Of a stretch of DNA of 64,000 bases, positions 8,997 to 18,339 are shown piece by piece. This DNA is from Spongiibacter marinus (GTDB lineage Bacteria; Pseudomonadota; Gammaproteobacteria; Pseudomonadales; Spongiibacteraceae): positions 62,001 to 126,000 of the forward strand of contig NZ_JAFBBD010000007.1 in NCBI RefSeq assembly GCF_016906995.1. The letters are read 5' to 3'. The position numbers and the translations under genes are program-made. Within the stretch, counting starts at the first letter, position 1. Each line of letters opens with the position of its first letter. The notes under the pieces were generated by a model. It was not told the DNA's origin. It searched no databases and worked only from the letters and a program-made list of their open reading frames with translations.

Positions 8997-9641
8997 ATGT
9001 CGGCGTTCTGTCAGGCGCTGCGCCTGCAATTTAAACGCTATCAGTATCGCCGGCGTGCCGCGCGCGCGCTGCGCGACTGCTGGCAGTTGTCACCGCCCTG
9101 TTGGCAGTCGCCCGCCAGAGATGCCGCCTACCTCGCAATCGATCTGGAAATGACCTCGCTGGACCCAAGCACAGGGGAAGTCGTGAGTATTGGCTGGGTG
9201 CCGATTACTCATTGCGAGATCGACCTGTCGGCGGCGCGTCACCACCTTTTACGCGCTGAATCGCTTGTAGGCGAAAGTGCCGTTATCCACCAACTGCGCG
9301 ATTGCGACCGGGTAGGCGGTGAACCCCCGGCGGAGGTGTTGCAAGCGCTGCTCAAAGCCGCCTCCGGCCGAGTGTTGCTGTTTCACTGCGCTGAGCTGGA
9401 TATCGCTTTTCTCAACGCACTTTGCCAAACGCACCTGGCGGCACCTTTACTGCTGCCCTATGTTGACACCCTGCAAATTGAACACGGCCGCCGTGAGCGC
9501 GCTCATCAACCGGTTCGCAACGGCGAGCTGCGCCTGGCTGACTGCCGCGAACACTACCATTTGCCCGCTTATCCCGCTCACAATGCACTCAGTGATGCTT
9601 TGGCAACGGCCGAGTTGTTTTTGGCGATTAAGTCTCGGTAA
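8997..9641 (+). CDS. DEDDh 3'-5' exonuclease (DNA polymerase III epsilon-like)
   Basis: 214 residues. Exonuclease motif I is LAIDLEMTSLDP (about residues 45-56), with the D and E that bind the catalytic metals. Motif II lies in LLFHCAELDIAFLNAL, and motif III is HNALSDALATAEL near the C-terminus (H-x4-D, the DEDDh type). The protein lacks the C-terminal extension of replicative DnaQ and carries a basic N-terminal 35 residues (RLQFKRYQYRRRAARALR). It is encoded one base after the DUF294 gene, an association conserved in Pseudomonas. The nucleic-acid substrate is unknown. Confidence 0.87.
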   Translation: MSAFCQALRLQFKRYQYRRRAARALRDCWQLSPPCWQSPARDAAYLAIDLEMTSLDPSTGEVVSIGWVPITHCEIDLSAARHHLLRAESLVGESAVIHQLRDCDRVGGEPPAEVLQALLKAASGRVLLFHCAELDIAFLNALCQTHLAAPLLLPYVDTLQIEHGRRERAHQPVRNGELRLADCREHYHLPAYPAHNALSDALATAELFLAIKSR

Positions 9642-9672
9642 ACTGCCGCGCTGAATTGTAATGGGAGTTGGT

Positions 9673-10170
9673 ATGGCTCTGGACCTTCAAGAGTTACGTC
9701 GCTTTGTGGATGTGGTACTGCAGTCGAACCCCGGCGATCATTTCACGACCTTGGGTATCGCTGTCGAGGCCGTGGAGCACCACCACGTGCAAATGAGTAT
9801 GCCCTATCGAGAATCGCTAATTGGAGACCCCGATACGGGAGTGCTTCACGGCGGCGCTATTACCGCGCTGTTAGACACCTGCTGCGGGTTTGCCGCGGCC
9901 ACTGCCCTTGATGACCTGGGCATGACGCCCACGATTGACCTGCGCATCGATTACATGCGTGCGGCGACGCCGGGCAAAAGCGTGATTGCCGATGCCGAGG
10001 TGTACCGCGTTAGTGAGAGCGTGATATTTACCCGCGCTCTTGCCCATCACGGTGATGTTCAACATCCGATTGCCTCTGCGGTAGGTAATTTCTTCCGAAT
10101 GGAGTCAGCGCTGTTTGAGGAGATGCGCCGAGAGTTTCGACGTGCCGAAGCGACAGAGGGAGGGGCGTAA
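9673..10170 (+). CDS. PaaI-family hotdog thioesterase
   Basis: About 165 residues from the ATG at 9673. An in-frame ATG at 9661 also exists, but GGGAG is spaced 5 bases before 9673, so the second start is preferred. The hotdog-fold signature VLHGGAITALLDTCCGFAA gives the HGG loop and a catalytic-type Asp on the central helix. Such proteins hydrolyse acyl-CoA thioesters. The stop codon abuts the start of a second hotdog gene, giving a translationally coupled pair. The substrate cannot be read from the sequence. Confidence 0.85.
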   Translation: MALDLQELRRFVDVVLQSNPGDHFTTLGIAVEAVEHHHVQMSMPYRESLIGDPDTGVLHGGAITALLDTCCGFAAATALDDLGMTPTIDLRIDYMRAATPGKSVIADAEVYRVSESVIFTRALAHHGDVQHPIASAVGNFFRMESALFEEMRREFRRAEATEGGA

Positions 10171-10566
10171 ATGACAGACGATTTTCAAGCGCGTATCGAC
10201 CGCGTGCCCTATGCGCGAACGCTGGGCATCCAAATGATCAACGAAGACGGCTGCTTCTTACTGCCAGCGCGGAAAAGCAATATTGGTAACCCGACTCTGC
10301 CTGCCTTGCACGGCGGTGCCATCGCCGGTTTTATGGAACTGTCAGCGATGATTCATGTGTTGAGTCAGGGAGGTAGCGACAGTACGCCTAAGATCGTCGA
10401 TTTTGCGGTGGACTTCGTGCGCGCCGGAAAATTTGAAGAAACCTTCTGCCGGTGCGAGTTGGTATTTTTTGGGCGCAAAATGATCAATGTGAGTATCACT
10501 GCCTGGCAGGATGACCCAGGTCGTCCCATTGCCAAGGCGCGGGCGCAGTTCTTAGTAAAAGACTAA
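10171..10566 (+). CDS. Second PaaI-like hotdog thioesterase
   Basis: 131 residues starting directly after the previous gene's stop (TAA-ATG). It has the hotdog signature ALHGGAIAGFMELSAMIH. The acidic residue on the helix is Glu rather than the Asp of its neighbour, and the flanking loop is shorter. Two adjacent but divergent hotdog proteins may form a heteromer or have split substrate ranges, which is inference. No N-terminal extension is present, so it is close to a minimal domain. Confidence 0.82.
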   Translation: MTDDFQARIDRVPYARTLGIQMINEDGCFLLPARKSNIGNPTLPALHGGAIAGFMELSAMIHVLSQGGSDSTPKIVDFAVDFVRAGKFEETFCRCELVFFGRKMINVSITAWQDDPGRPIAKARAQFLVKD

Positions 10567-10637
10567 CGCGCGTGAGTTTGAGGCGAGCCGGGCAAAAGCC
10601 AGGCCGCCGTTACCCGTGCAGCGTGCTATCGGCGATG

Positions 10638-10916
10638 CTACGCAACCTCGTTCAGCGCCCGGCTGACGTTGGCAATATCCCGGTGCAGGCTTTCCAGTGC
10701 GGCGCGGTCGGTGGTGCTAAAAGACAGGGTATTGTGGAAATTAACGGTAACCGATGCGCGACGGTTTTCCAGGGTAATGGTGTAGCCATCGATCCCTGAA
10801 CTCACCTTGATGGGGCCGTATTCCCGCCCCCAGCCAACACTGCTCGCCACGCCGTATTGCTGAACCAATTCAAAGCTGCGTAACAGCTCGGCTGGCCTGA
10901 ACTTGCGTTTTTCCAT
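10638..10916 (-). CDS. Small conserved protein, DUF3081-like
   Basis: A 92-residue soluble protein. The central part (SSGIDGYTITLENRRASVTVNFHNTL) and the C-terminal helix resemble what I remember of DUF3081 proteins, small gammaproteobacterial proteins of unknown function; this is a tentative match. It is convergent with the thioesterase pair and lies downstream of the RND genes on the same strand, 130 bases beyond the RND start-side neighbour's stop region. No function is proposed. Confidence 0.6.
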   Translation of the reverse strand: MEKRKFRPAELLRSFELVQQYGVASSVGWGREYGPIKVSSGIDGYTITLENRRASVTVNFHNTLSFSTTDRAALESLHRDIANVSRALNEVA

Positions 10917-11046
10917 GGGAAGTCGCCCTTTCGTCGTTCAGTATTAATACGTCGCGAAGCGAAGGGCCGGATGTTACCGGCTTTGCTGTCCATCAGGCCG
11001 TGCCGCATCGCGTTGCTGGCGAGCAAACGCGGCGTCTGGCGTAGCG

Positions 11047-14000
11047 CTACTGGGCGGCATTGCTGCGCCGCTGGCGCTGGGTTTGCCACCAGAGGCGTAT
11101 ATCGCTGTCGATGGCCAGCATCAGCGGCACGGTATACAGGGTGGTGATCGCGCCGACAATCCCGCCCCAGAACATCACCATGATCATCGGCGTCTGGGTG
11201 GGGTGCGCACCGGCGATACCGTAGGCTGCAGGGCCGAGCCCGGCACTGGTGGTAAGGGCGGTAATTAAGATGGGGCGCAGCCTTACGGCGGCGGCTTCGG
11301 CAATGGCGCTGCGCTCAACAATCGCACCTGGCTGCCCACTTTGGTGGTGGAGCTTATTCACTTTATCCACCAGAACCAGTGAGCTGTTCACCAGCACGCC
11401 GGCCAAGCCAAGGAAGCCGACAATGGCCGAAACGCCCAGCACGAAACCGTGCAGGGTTAGCACGATCAGCACGGCGACAAAGGCCAGCGGGATGACCGCC
11501 ATAATAATCAAAGGCTGACTGAGGGAATTGAACAGCAACACCATCAGGAAAAAGATGCTGACCAGTACAATCATCAGACCGGTGCCCATCGACTCAGCGG
11601 TTTCGGCCTGCGCGACCAGTTCGCCGCCCAACTCAACCCGGACTCCCGGGTATTTTGCTGCAAATTGTTTTTCATCTAACCAGGCTTGTAGGCGGTGATT
11701 GATGCCCACCACCGACAGTTGGTCGCGGTTCACCTCCGCGCGGATGGTTTCAGCGCGGCGACCGCCGTAGTGGGCGATAACCGCTTGGCCCTGGCGCACC
11801 TGGAATTGGGCAATATTGCGCAGTGGCACTTGCTCGCCACTTGGGCTCAATACAGTGAGTGAGCGCAATGCATTGATGTCATTGCGGTATTTGTCCTGTA
11901 GCTCCAGGCGATAGCGAATGCGCTCCTCGACGGTTTGCAACTCTTCGACCAGCAGACCGTCGTAGGCAATGCGCAGTGCGCGGGTGACATCCGCGACTGC
12001 GATGCCGGCATTGGCGGTTGCGGCATAATCCAGTTTGAGTTCGATCAGGTTTTTGCCGGGGGTGTAGCTGGTCCATACCTCGGTAACACCGCGCTGTTCG
12101 CTCAGCCAGGCCATCAGCGCGTCGGCAATCTCACCGCGCACTTCATCGGAGTGGGCAATCACCCGCGCTTCAACCGGCGTACCCACCGGCGGCTGCTCAT
12201 TATCAATCTCCACAACGAAACGAATCGCCTGTGTAAATTCCGGTCGTAGTTGCTTGAGGCGGTCGCGAATTTCGGCGGCGCTCAGCTCCCGGTGTCGTCC
12301 GGACACCAGGGTGAGTTGCACTTTACCCAGCGACGGAGATTTAACTTGAATCATATCGTTGCTGTTTGGGTCGCTCCATTCGCCAACAACAGAGAAGTGG
12401 CCGGTGATAATGCCATCGGGGATGGTCTCCAGCGCGCGTTGCTCAATGCGGTTGATCACGGCGGCCGTGGTATCGATAGTCGTGCCCGCGGGCATTTCAA
12501 TGCCTATGACGATGTCGGTGGCATCGGTGTCGGGGTAGCTTTCAAACTGCAGGTAGTGTGAGAGCATGACGATGGACAGGAAAAAGAGTGTCAGCCCACC
12601 CGACATGGCGATCATGGGTCGCCTCAGCATGGGCGTCAGGGTGGCGGCATAGAAGTGTTGCACATGGCGAAACCAGCTTGCCTTGTCGCGCCCGGCCTCG
12701 GCGCGTTTCAGCGATTCGGCGATGTGGGAGGGCAGTAAAATCAAACACTCGAAAAGCGAGGCGAGAATAATCAGCACGACGGTTGCCGGGATCACCCACA
12801 TAAACTTGGCGTCTTCCCCGCCGATCAGGAGCAGGGGCATCATGGCAAACACGGTGGTTAAGGCACCGGTAATAACCGGGCTGGAAACACTGTTTACCCC
12901 GTTCACGGCAGCGTCTCGAATCGACATGCCTGATTCAAAGTGGCTGTAGATGCTCTCGCTGGTGACAATGGCGTCATCCACGAGCAGGCCGAGCATCAGA
13001 ATGATGGCGACGAAGGCGACGGTATTGTAGGTCACGCCAAAGATCGGCATCAGCGCGATGCCGAGCAGCACGGCGACGGGTATGCCGACGACAACCCAGA
13101 AGGTCGAGCGCCAGGGGAAGAAGAATAACAGCACTAAGGTGATCAGGATCGCGCCCAGCATGGCGTTGTCCAGCAGAGTCGAGATCACCACCTTGGTAAT
13201 ATCGGCGCCGTCGTCGACGACCGATAACTGCACGGTGCTGGGCAGGGTTTTCCTAAATGTATTGAGCAGGCTTTTAATATCTTCCGACAGCGTCAGGTCG
13301 TTGCTGTCTGCCTGCGCGCGAACGGTGAGCACAATGCCCTGCAAGCCGCCCTTGTAATACGAGACGGTGGCTTCGGAGAAGCCCTCGGTCACCTTTGCCA
13401 GGTCTTTTATTCGCAAGTGGTTGCCGTAGCCGTCGCTGCGGACGATCACCGAGGCGACTTCTTTGGGTTCGCTAAACTCGCCCACTGCAACGATGTCTTG
13501 TTCCCCGACAAAGGAGGCCAGCGAGCCGCCCGTTTCAGTGACATTGCGGCTTTTGATGGCGCGTTCTATTTCTGCGTAGGACACGCCAAGGCGGTCCAGT
13601 TTCAGCGGGTCGAGTTGAATATGGATTTCGCGGTCGCGATAGCCCAGGCGGTCGACACCGCGCACACTGCGAAGCGAGCGCAATTGATCTTGCAGCGAGC
13701 GCGCCAGTTTGCGCAGCGTGGCTTCCGGCGCTTGGCCGTACAGCATCACTATGGCCACAGGGAAGTCTGCTGACTTGGCTTCCACTAGCAAGGGTTTTTC
13801 CAGCAGGTCTGTCGGCAGTCGGGATTGGGCGCGGTCTATGGCGCGCTGCAGGTCTCTGGCCATTTCGGCCAGCTGCGCCTTATCCGCCTCGGGGTCGGCG
13901 TTGACCTGAATCAGCGACATGCCTTCGGCGCTATTCGAGCGCAGTTCGCGAATACCGTCGACAGACTCCAGCTCTTCCTCCAGCGGCACAGTAACGCTGA

Positions 14001-14184
14001 GCTCCATTTTCTCGGCGCTGGCGCCGGGCCGCAGCGTGGTGATGGAAAAGCGGCCGTTGGACAGGTCGGGGGCACTTTTAATGGCGCCGGTTTGCAGGCT
14101 GTAAAAACCCAGCAAAATGCCCATAATCATCACCAGATTGACGATCAGGGGGCGGTCGATAAACCAAGCGTAAAAGGACTTCAT
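11047..14184 (-). CDS. RND-family efflux permease
   Basis: A 1045-residue inner-membrane transporter with the RND layout: a first helix near residues 12-30, a large periplasmic loop, a six-helix bundle, then a repeat of the same plan. The proton-relay Asp pair is visible in MLGLLVDDAIVTSESIY (about residues 400-416). The start at MKSFYAWFIDRPLIVN is typical. It overlaps the adaptor gene by 4 bp (ATGA), so the adaptor is translated first and the two form one operon. No outer-membrane channel is encoded nearby, so a TolC-like protein must come from elsewhere. It belongs to the AcrB-type (HAE1) superfamily; the substrate is unknown. Confidence 0.92.
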   Translation of the reverse strand: MKSFYAWFIDRPLIVNLVMIMGILLGFYSLQTGAIKSAPDLSNGRFSITTLRPGASAEKMELSVTVPLEEELESVDGIRELRSNSAEGMSLIQVNADPEADKAQLAEMARDLQRAIDRAQSRLPTDLLEKPLLVEAKSADFPVAIVMLYGQAPEATLRKLARSLQDQLRSLRSVRGVDRLGYRDREIHIQLDPLKLDRLGVSYAEIERAIKSRNVTETGGSLASFVGEQDIVAVGEFSEPKEVASVIVRSDGYGNHLRIKDLAKVTEGFSEATVSYYKGGLQGIVLTVRAQADSNDLTLSEDIKSLLNTFRKTLPSTVQLSVVDDGADITKVVISTLLDNAMLGAILITLVLLFFFPWRSTFWVVVGIPVAVLLGIALMPIFGVTYNTVAFVAIILMLGLLVDDAIVTSESIYSHFESGMSIRDAAVNGVNSVSSPVITGALTTVFAMMPLLLIGGEDAKFMWVIPATVVLIILASLFECLILLPSHIAESLKRAEAGRDKASWFRHVQHFYAATLTPMLRRPMIAMSGGLTLFFLSIVMLSHYLQFESYPDTDATDIVIGIEMPAGTTIDTTAAVINRIEQRALETIPDGIITGHFSVVGEWSDPNSNDMIQVKSPSLGKVQLTLVSGRHRELSAAEIRDRLKQLRPEFTQAIRFVVEIDNEQPPVGTPVEARVIAHSDEVRGEIADALMAWLSEQRGVTEVWTSYTPGKNLIELKLDYAATANAGIAVADVTRALRIAYDGLLVEELQTVEERIRYRLELQDKYRNDINALRSLTVLSPSGEQVPLRNIAQFQVRQGQAVIAHYGGRRAETIRAEVNRDQLSVVGINHRLQAWLDEKQFAAKYPGVRVELGGELVAQAETAESMGTGLMIVLVSIFFLMVLLFNSLSQPLIIMAVIPLAFVAVLIVLTLHGFVLGVSAIVGFLGLAGVLVNSSLVLVDKVNKLHHQSGQPGAIVERSAIAEAAAVRLRPILITALTTSAGLGPAAYGIAGAHPTQTPMIMVMFWGGIVGAITTLYTVPLMLAIDSDIRLWWQTQRQRRSNAAQ

Positions 14185-15254
14185 GGCTGAGTCTCGACAG
14201 TAACGGCTAGCCCGTCGGTAATCAGTTCCAGGGGAGAAAGAATCAGCATTTCATCGGAATCGAGGCCAGACAACACCGGAATCTCGTCGCCACTGGGTAG
14301 GCCAAAGCGCGGCTCGCGGCGCTCGGCGATTCCTTGGTTGACCACAAAAACAACCGCCTTACGCTGTCTGTCGACCACGGCTGTGCGAGGAATAAAGAGC
14401 ACTTTACGGTTGCTTTCAACGTCTATGCGCACACTGGCTGACATGCCCTCTCTAAGCAGCACATCGGCGTCGGACAGGCGGCACTTTACTTCAAAGTTTC
14501 CCGTGCGGGGGTGGGCTGACTGGGCAATCGCCTCTACTCTGGCGCGGTACACCTTATTGCTGGCATCGCTGCGCACCTCCACGGGGGTGCCCAACTTTAG
14601 CTGATTCACTTCGGCCTGGTTGACCCATGTGATGACTTGCAGGGCTTCCTGGGCCTGAATCTCGATCAGTGCCTGCCCCGGTTGTACGCGCTCGCCCTGC
14701 TCGATGGGCTCGCCGTCAACCACACCCGCTATCGGGCTGCGTATATCTCGGTCGGCGAGTTCTCGCTGTGCCAGCTCTAACTCCGCTTGCGCAGACTGAA
14801 ACCGTGCTTTCAGCGCGTCGTAGTGGGAGCGCGCATTGTCCAACTGGTCATCAGAGACCGCGCCGGTTTCTCGCAATTGGCTGAATTTTTGCCATTGCCG
14901 CTGCGCCTGATCCATGTCGGCCTCACTGCTGGCACGAATGGCACGGGCGCGCTCGACACGCAAATTTTGCTTCTCGTTGTCCAGGCGCATGAGCAGCTGG
15001 CCTTGCTGAACCGCTTGGCCTTCTTTGACGAGAACCTTAGTAACCACGCCGGCAGCCTCTGCAGCAATATCGACGGTTTCCGCCGACTGCAGTACTCCGG
15101 AGGTTTCCAGTGGGTAAGACCAGGGGACGGCGGGGAAGCGTTTTACGTTGACGGATAGCTGCTCAACGGCAGGCTCGGGCACGGGCGGTGGCGGCTCGGA
15201 ACAGGCGGATAGAAAATTGACGATTGCCAGCAGCAGCCACGGTTTTATATTCAT
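14181..15254 (-). CDS. RND periplasmic adaptor lipoprotein
   Basis: 357 residues. The N-terminus is a lipoprotein signal peptide with lipobox LSAC (Cys near residue 18) followed by a Pro-rich linker. A lipoyl/barrel-sandwich half motif (TVDIAAEAAGVVTKVLVKEGQAVQQGQLLMRLD), an alpha-helical hairpin of about residues 95-160, the second lipoyl half (RDIRSPIAGVVDGEPIEQGERVQPGQ) and a beta-barrel domain follow. This is the standard membrane-fusion protein that bridges an RND pump to an outer-membrane channel. It is the first gene of the two-gene efflux operon. Confidence 0.92.
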   Translation of the reverse strand: MNIKPWLLLAIVNFLSACSEPPPPVPEPAVEQLSVNVKRFPAVPWSYPLETSGVLQSAETVDIAAEAAGVVTKVLVKEGQAVQQGQLLMRLDNEKQNLRVERARAIRASSEADMDQAQRQWQKFSQLRETGAVSDDQLDNARSHYDALKARFQSAQAELELAQRELADRDIRSPIAGVVDGEPIEQGERVQPGQALIEIQAQEALQVITWVNQAEVNQLKLGTPVEVRSDASNKVYRARVEAIAQSAHPRTGNFEVKCRLSDADVLLREGMSASVRIDVESNRKVLFIPRTAVVDRQRKAVVFVVNQGIAERREPRFGLPSGDEIPVLSGLDSDEMLILSPLELITDGLAVTVETQP

Positions 15255-15362
15255 TGTTCGTCCTCTTCCTCAAGGGGGAGAGGATACCTGTTTACTTCAC
15301 AATATAAATTACCAGTGAATTAATTATCCGTTTGCAAACGGGGGCCAGAAGGGGTGAGCGGA

Positions 15363-15384
15363 AGCCGGAGAGCGGTTTCCGGCT
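15363..15384 (-). terminator. Weak terminator-like hairpin after the beta-propeller gene
   Basis: A perfect 7-bp stem (AGCCGGA / TCCGGCT) lies about 60 bases beyond the stop codon at 15443 on the minus strand. There is no clear T-run, so it may be a Rho-assisted or processing structure instead. Confidence 0.3.
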
Positions 15385-15442
15385 ATTAGGGAATCGCTGT
15401 GCTTGAGCTGCCGCCAATGAGCGGGCATTGGCGGCAGCGGCG

Positions 15443-16726
15443 TTATTGTGGGTTGGCGAGTAGTAGCTGGCCGGTGCGAATGCGCTGGGGATGGTTGCCG
15501 ACGGGCACACTGGCGACCTGTTCGGCGGTTTCGAAGTCGATGACGACCACGCGGTCCTGCTCGCTACTGGATACATAGCAGTGTCTGCCGTCTTCGCTTT
15601 CTGTTGACCAATACGGCTTTGAGCCCAACGGCTGCTCTGACAGAGTAACGGTCCTGTACTCGAAGGTTTCCCGATCAACGATCGCGGCATAGCCGGACAT
15701 GGTGGCCGCGACGCAGAGCTTGGTGCCAGCGTGATTCAGCGCCAGCCCGTGGTGGGCGGAATTAAGCTGGTATTTGTGCAGTGGCAGGGCGGCGATTTGG
15801 GGCGGCACTGGCAGGTCGATGTGACGGGTGATGCGGTGCGCTTTCAGGTCGTACTCGAAGAAGCCATGAAAGAAAGAGATTTGCAGGTAGGCAAAGCTCT
15901 CATCGGGCATCACCGCCATCGGCCGCACTGCTGAGTCCACCCAGTCCATGCCGTACTCTTCGAGCTTTTCGCGCATATCAATGGTGTTGAGCACCTCGTA
16001 GCTGTTGGCGTCGGCTATCACAAAGCGCCGCTCGCCCTTCAGCCAATCCAGCCAGTCAGACGTGGTGGGGACGAACACGCGGCCAATCGAAGCGTGATAA
16101 ATGCGCTGGCCGTCTTTGGAGTAATTGCTTTCATGGGGCTGATCGCCGGGATAGAAATTGTCGACGATCTCGCCGGTGGCGGTATCAATGGCGTGTACAA
16201 CGCCCCCGGTTGAGGCGGAAATCAGGAAAATACTGCCATCCGGCGACAGCGCTGCGTGATCGGAACGCACACCTTTTACTTTGGTGCGCCAGGCAATTTT
16301 CCCGGTCAGCACATCCAGGGCGATGGCATCGGCAAGGCTGGGGCGCGACACATAGAGGTAGCGGCCATCTTTAGATGGAAACAAGTCGTCGACCAACTGG
16401 TCGTTGCCTTCACCAATGACGTGGCGAATAAAACGCGCGGCAATGCGGCGGTAAAGGCTGTCATTAATTTCGGCGAAGCGCTCGTCGATATCCGGCACTA
16501 GGTTAAAACGCGCCAGCACGTCAAAGGTCTCCGGGTCGAAAACTTCGGCCGTTCCATCCCAGTTGCTGCCGACAACAACGGCGTTGCGCAGCGTGGTGGT
16601 GTCGGGGTCGACCGGCGTGTTTGCCGCCAGCTGCGGGCCTACGGGGCTCAACGGCCGGGAGAGAAGAAGCAGTGCGATGGCAACCACCACCAGCAATGAC
16701 AGCAGCAAAGTCTTAAACAGTCGCAT
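15443..16726 (-). CDS. Membrane-anchored YncE-like beta-propeller protein
   Basis: 427 residues. An N-terminal hydrophobic segment ([17 protein letters not shown], about 8-25) is a signal anchor. The remainder consists of repeated YVTN/WD-like blades: [73 protein letters not shown] and [33 protein letters not shown], where each blade is a surface-exposed beta unit. Proteins of this type occur in the periplasm and as subunits or chaperones of quinoprotein systems, but nothing next to it fixes a partner. Expression may be independent of the RND operon, since 188 bases separate the two. Confidence 0.75.
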   Translation of the reverse strand: MRLFKTLLLSLLVVVAIALLLLSRPLSPVGPQLAANTPVDPDTTTLRNAVVVGSNWDGTAEVFDPETFDVLARFNLVPDIDERFAEINDSLYRRIAARFIRHVIGEGNDQLVDDLFPSKDGRYLYVSRPSLADAIALDVLTGKIAWRTKVKGVRSDHAALSPDGSIFLISASTGGVVHAIDTATGEIVDNFYPGDQPHESNYSKDGQRIYHASIGRVFVPTTSDWLDWLKGERRFVIADANSYEVLNTIDMREKLEEYGMDWVDSAVRPMAVMPDESFAYLQISFFHGFFEYDLKAHRITRHIDLPVPPQIAALPLHKYQLNSAHHGLALNHAGTKLCVAATMSGYAAIVDRETFEYRTVTLSEQPLGSKPYWSTESEDGRHCYVSSSEQDRVVVIDFETAEQVASVPVGNHPQRIRTGQLLLANPQ

Positions 16727-16813
16727 GATGAAACCCTTTAGTTATTAGTCAGGCGCAGCAATCGCGCTCTCGGGCTGAATCATATCAAAAGGGGCGGTGT
16801 GTAATTGTCGCCT

Positions 16814-16839
16814 TGGTGACAGTTCGCCTGTTGTCACCA
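16814..16839. other. Intergenic inverted repeat
   Basis: TGGTGACA and TGTCACCA form a perfect 8-bp stem with a 10-nt loop in the 238-bp gap between the DUF2939 gene and the beta-propeller gene. It could act as an operator upstream of the beta-propeller gene or as a hairpin after the DUF2939 gene. There is no T-run. Confidence 0.35.
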
Positions 16840-16964
16840 GGGCAAGCCGCTAACGCAGGGTGCCCCGTTTGTTTGCTGGCTCCGGGGTCAAGAGCCAGGT
16901 TGGGTGGGATTAAAGCAGGAGCAAAGGCGGGTTTGTATACGCAGGCTTAGCAATTTATATGGCA

Positions 16965-17480
16965 TTAAAAATTCATAATAATATTGGTCAGTTTCCAGCC
17001 CAGGTTGCGTCGGCTTAACACGAAAATGCCTTGCTCTGCAGTGCCTTCATGCAGCGTGATATGGAAGGTGTCCCAGGCGGCGTATGCCAATTTGGCGTCT
17101 TTAAACTTTTCTCTGAATTCTGCTTTTTGCGCCTCTTGTTGCTCGCGGCTTTTGGCTTGCTGGCCCTCGTTGGTGTCGAGCATGCGGCCAATGGCTTCAG
17201 GGGTGACGAACGCATCCACCATAGAATTCACGACCACCGAGCCAAATGCGGCGCCCATGGCGGCAAAGGGGTTGTCATTGCCCGCGCTGGCGAGCTGCTG
17301 CGAAAGGGAGGCGTTTAACTGGCTTTTTACGTTTTCCCGCAGGATTGGGAATTCGATGTTTTCGGCCAGCGCCTCGGCATCCTTGTTTTCTGCAGACGTG
17401 AACAGTTGGTATGCGGTGAGGTAGGGCGATGCGGCGACATACGCAGCGAACATGAGCGCGAGGACGACAACTTTCTTCAT
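16965..17480 (-). CDS. DUF2939 domain protein
   Basis: 171 residues from the start at 17480 (MKKVVVLALMFAAYVAASPYLTAYQLF), which has GGAG a few bases upstream and gives a proper N-terminal hydrophobic helix. A longer frame reaches 17570, but its extra 30 residues look non-coding. The pattern ASPYLTAYQLFTSAENKDAEALAENIEFPILRENVKSQL is the DUF2939 signature. A Gln/Lys-rich helix near residues 110-135 and the terminal GWKLTNIIM follow. It is probably anchored in or exported across the inner membrane. Function unknown. Confidence 0.75.
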   Translation of the reverse strand: MKKVVVLALMFAAYVAASPYLTAYQLFTSAENKDAEALAENIEFPILRENVKSQLNASLSQQLASAGNDNPFAAMGAAFGSVVVNSMVDAFVTPEAIGRMLDTNEGQQAKSREQQEAQKAEFREKFKDAKLAYAAWDTFHITLHEGTAEQGIFVLSRRNLGWKLTNIIMNF

Positions 17481-17661
17481 GGGGGCTCCATTAAAACACG
17501 CGGCGCTCGCATCAGTGCCTGGCCACTTCCTGCCTGGCTGATTTGCGCACGGGGCGCGCATTGTAAACAAAGATACGTTTCGGCACGACTCTGGCCAGTT
17601 CCCGGCAATGCCGTGAGAGTCGCGAAGATGGCGATGGCTGAACAGCGGTTGGGGAGACGCC

Positions 17662-18339
17662 CTAGTCGTTTACCGGGCTGAGCAAGCGATAGCCCACGCC
17701 GCGCCGGGTCTCAATGATGGACGTCGCGCCCGCTGCGCTGAGCTTTCGGCGCAGTCGGCTGATATACACATCAACAACATTGGTTTCGGGCTCCGCTGTG
17801 CTGGGCCACACGCGGCTCATGATTCGTTCACGGGACCAAAAACGGTTGGGGTGGCGGGCTAACAATTTAAGAAGGTCGAATTCCAGGGCAGTGAGGGGCA
17901 CGTCCACCCCGCGCAGCTGCGCGGTATGTTCCTCGGTGTTAATGGACAGGTCTCCGCATTGCAGATTGGGGCTTTCAACCTGGGGGGCGGCTCGTCGCAC
18001 CAGTGCTTCCACGCGCGCAAGCAGCTCCTCAAAGTCGAAGGGTTTTCCCAGGTAGTCATCGGCGCCGGCGCGCAGGCCGTCGATGCGCTCATCCACGTCG
18101 GCCAGCGCAGTGAGCATAATAATCGGCACACGGTTGCCTTTGGCGCGCAGCTGACGGCAAAGTTCTACGCCATCACCACCTGGCAGCATGCGGTCGAGGA
18201 TAATAAGGTCCACGTCTGTTGCGGCGGCGAGCCCACTTGCCACATTTTCCGCAATCGAGCAGGAATAACCCTCCGAGGACATGCCTCGCGAGATCATTGC
18301 CGCCAGTCGTTTGTCGTCTTCAACAATTAACAGCTTCAT
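17662..18339 (-). CDS. OmpR-family response regulator
   Basis: 225 residues. Receiver domain: MKLLIVEDDKRLAAM with the acidic pair at 8-9, phospho-acceptor D49 in LIILDRMLPGGDG, and the conserved Lys in LGKPFDFEEL. The C-terminal winged helix runs from about 125 to 220 (LTALEFDLLKLLARHPNRFWSRE, then DVYISRLRRKL). It is the second gene of a kinase-regulator operon and overlaps the kinase stop by 4 bp. The phased GTTCAT repeats in the divergent region upstream of the kinase gene are the obvious candidate binding site. Confidence 0.93.
   Translation of the reverse strand: MKLLIVEDDKRLAAMISRGMSSEGYSCSIAENVASGLAAATDVDLIILDRMLPGGDGVELCRQLRAKGNRVPIIMLTALADVDERIDGLRAGADDYLGKPFDFEELLARVEALVRRAAPQVESPNLQCGDLSINTEEHTAQLRGVDVPLTALEFDLLKLLARHPNRFWSRERIMSRVWPSTAEPETNVVDVYISRLRRKLSAAGATSIIETRRGVGYRLLSPVND

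Noticed and set aside
13825-14190. Plus-strand frames opposite the RND pump gene
   Set aside because: They are shadows created by GC-rich codon usage of the RND gene; no ribosome-binding sites or conserved motifs.
15292-15690. Minus-strand frame overlapping the end of the beta-propeller gene
   Set aside because: It overlaps the well-supported 15443-16726 gene in another frame and shows no domain.
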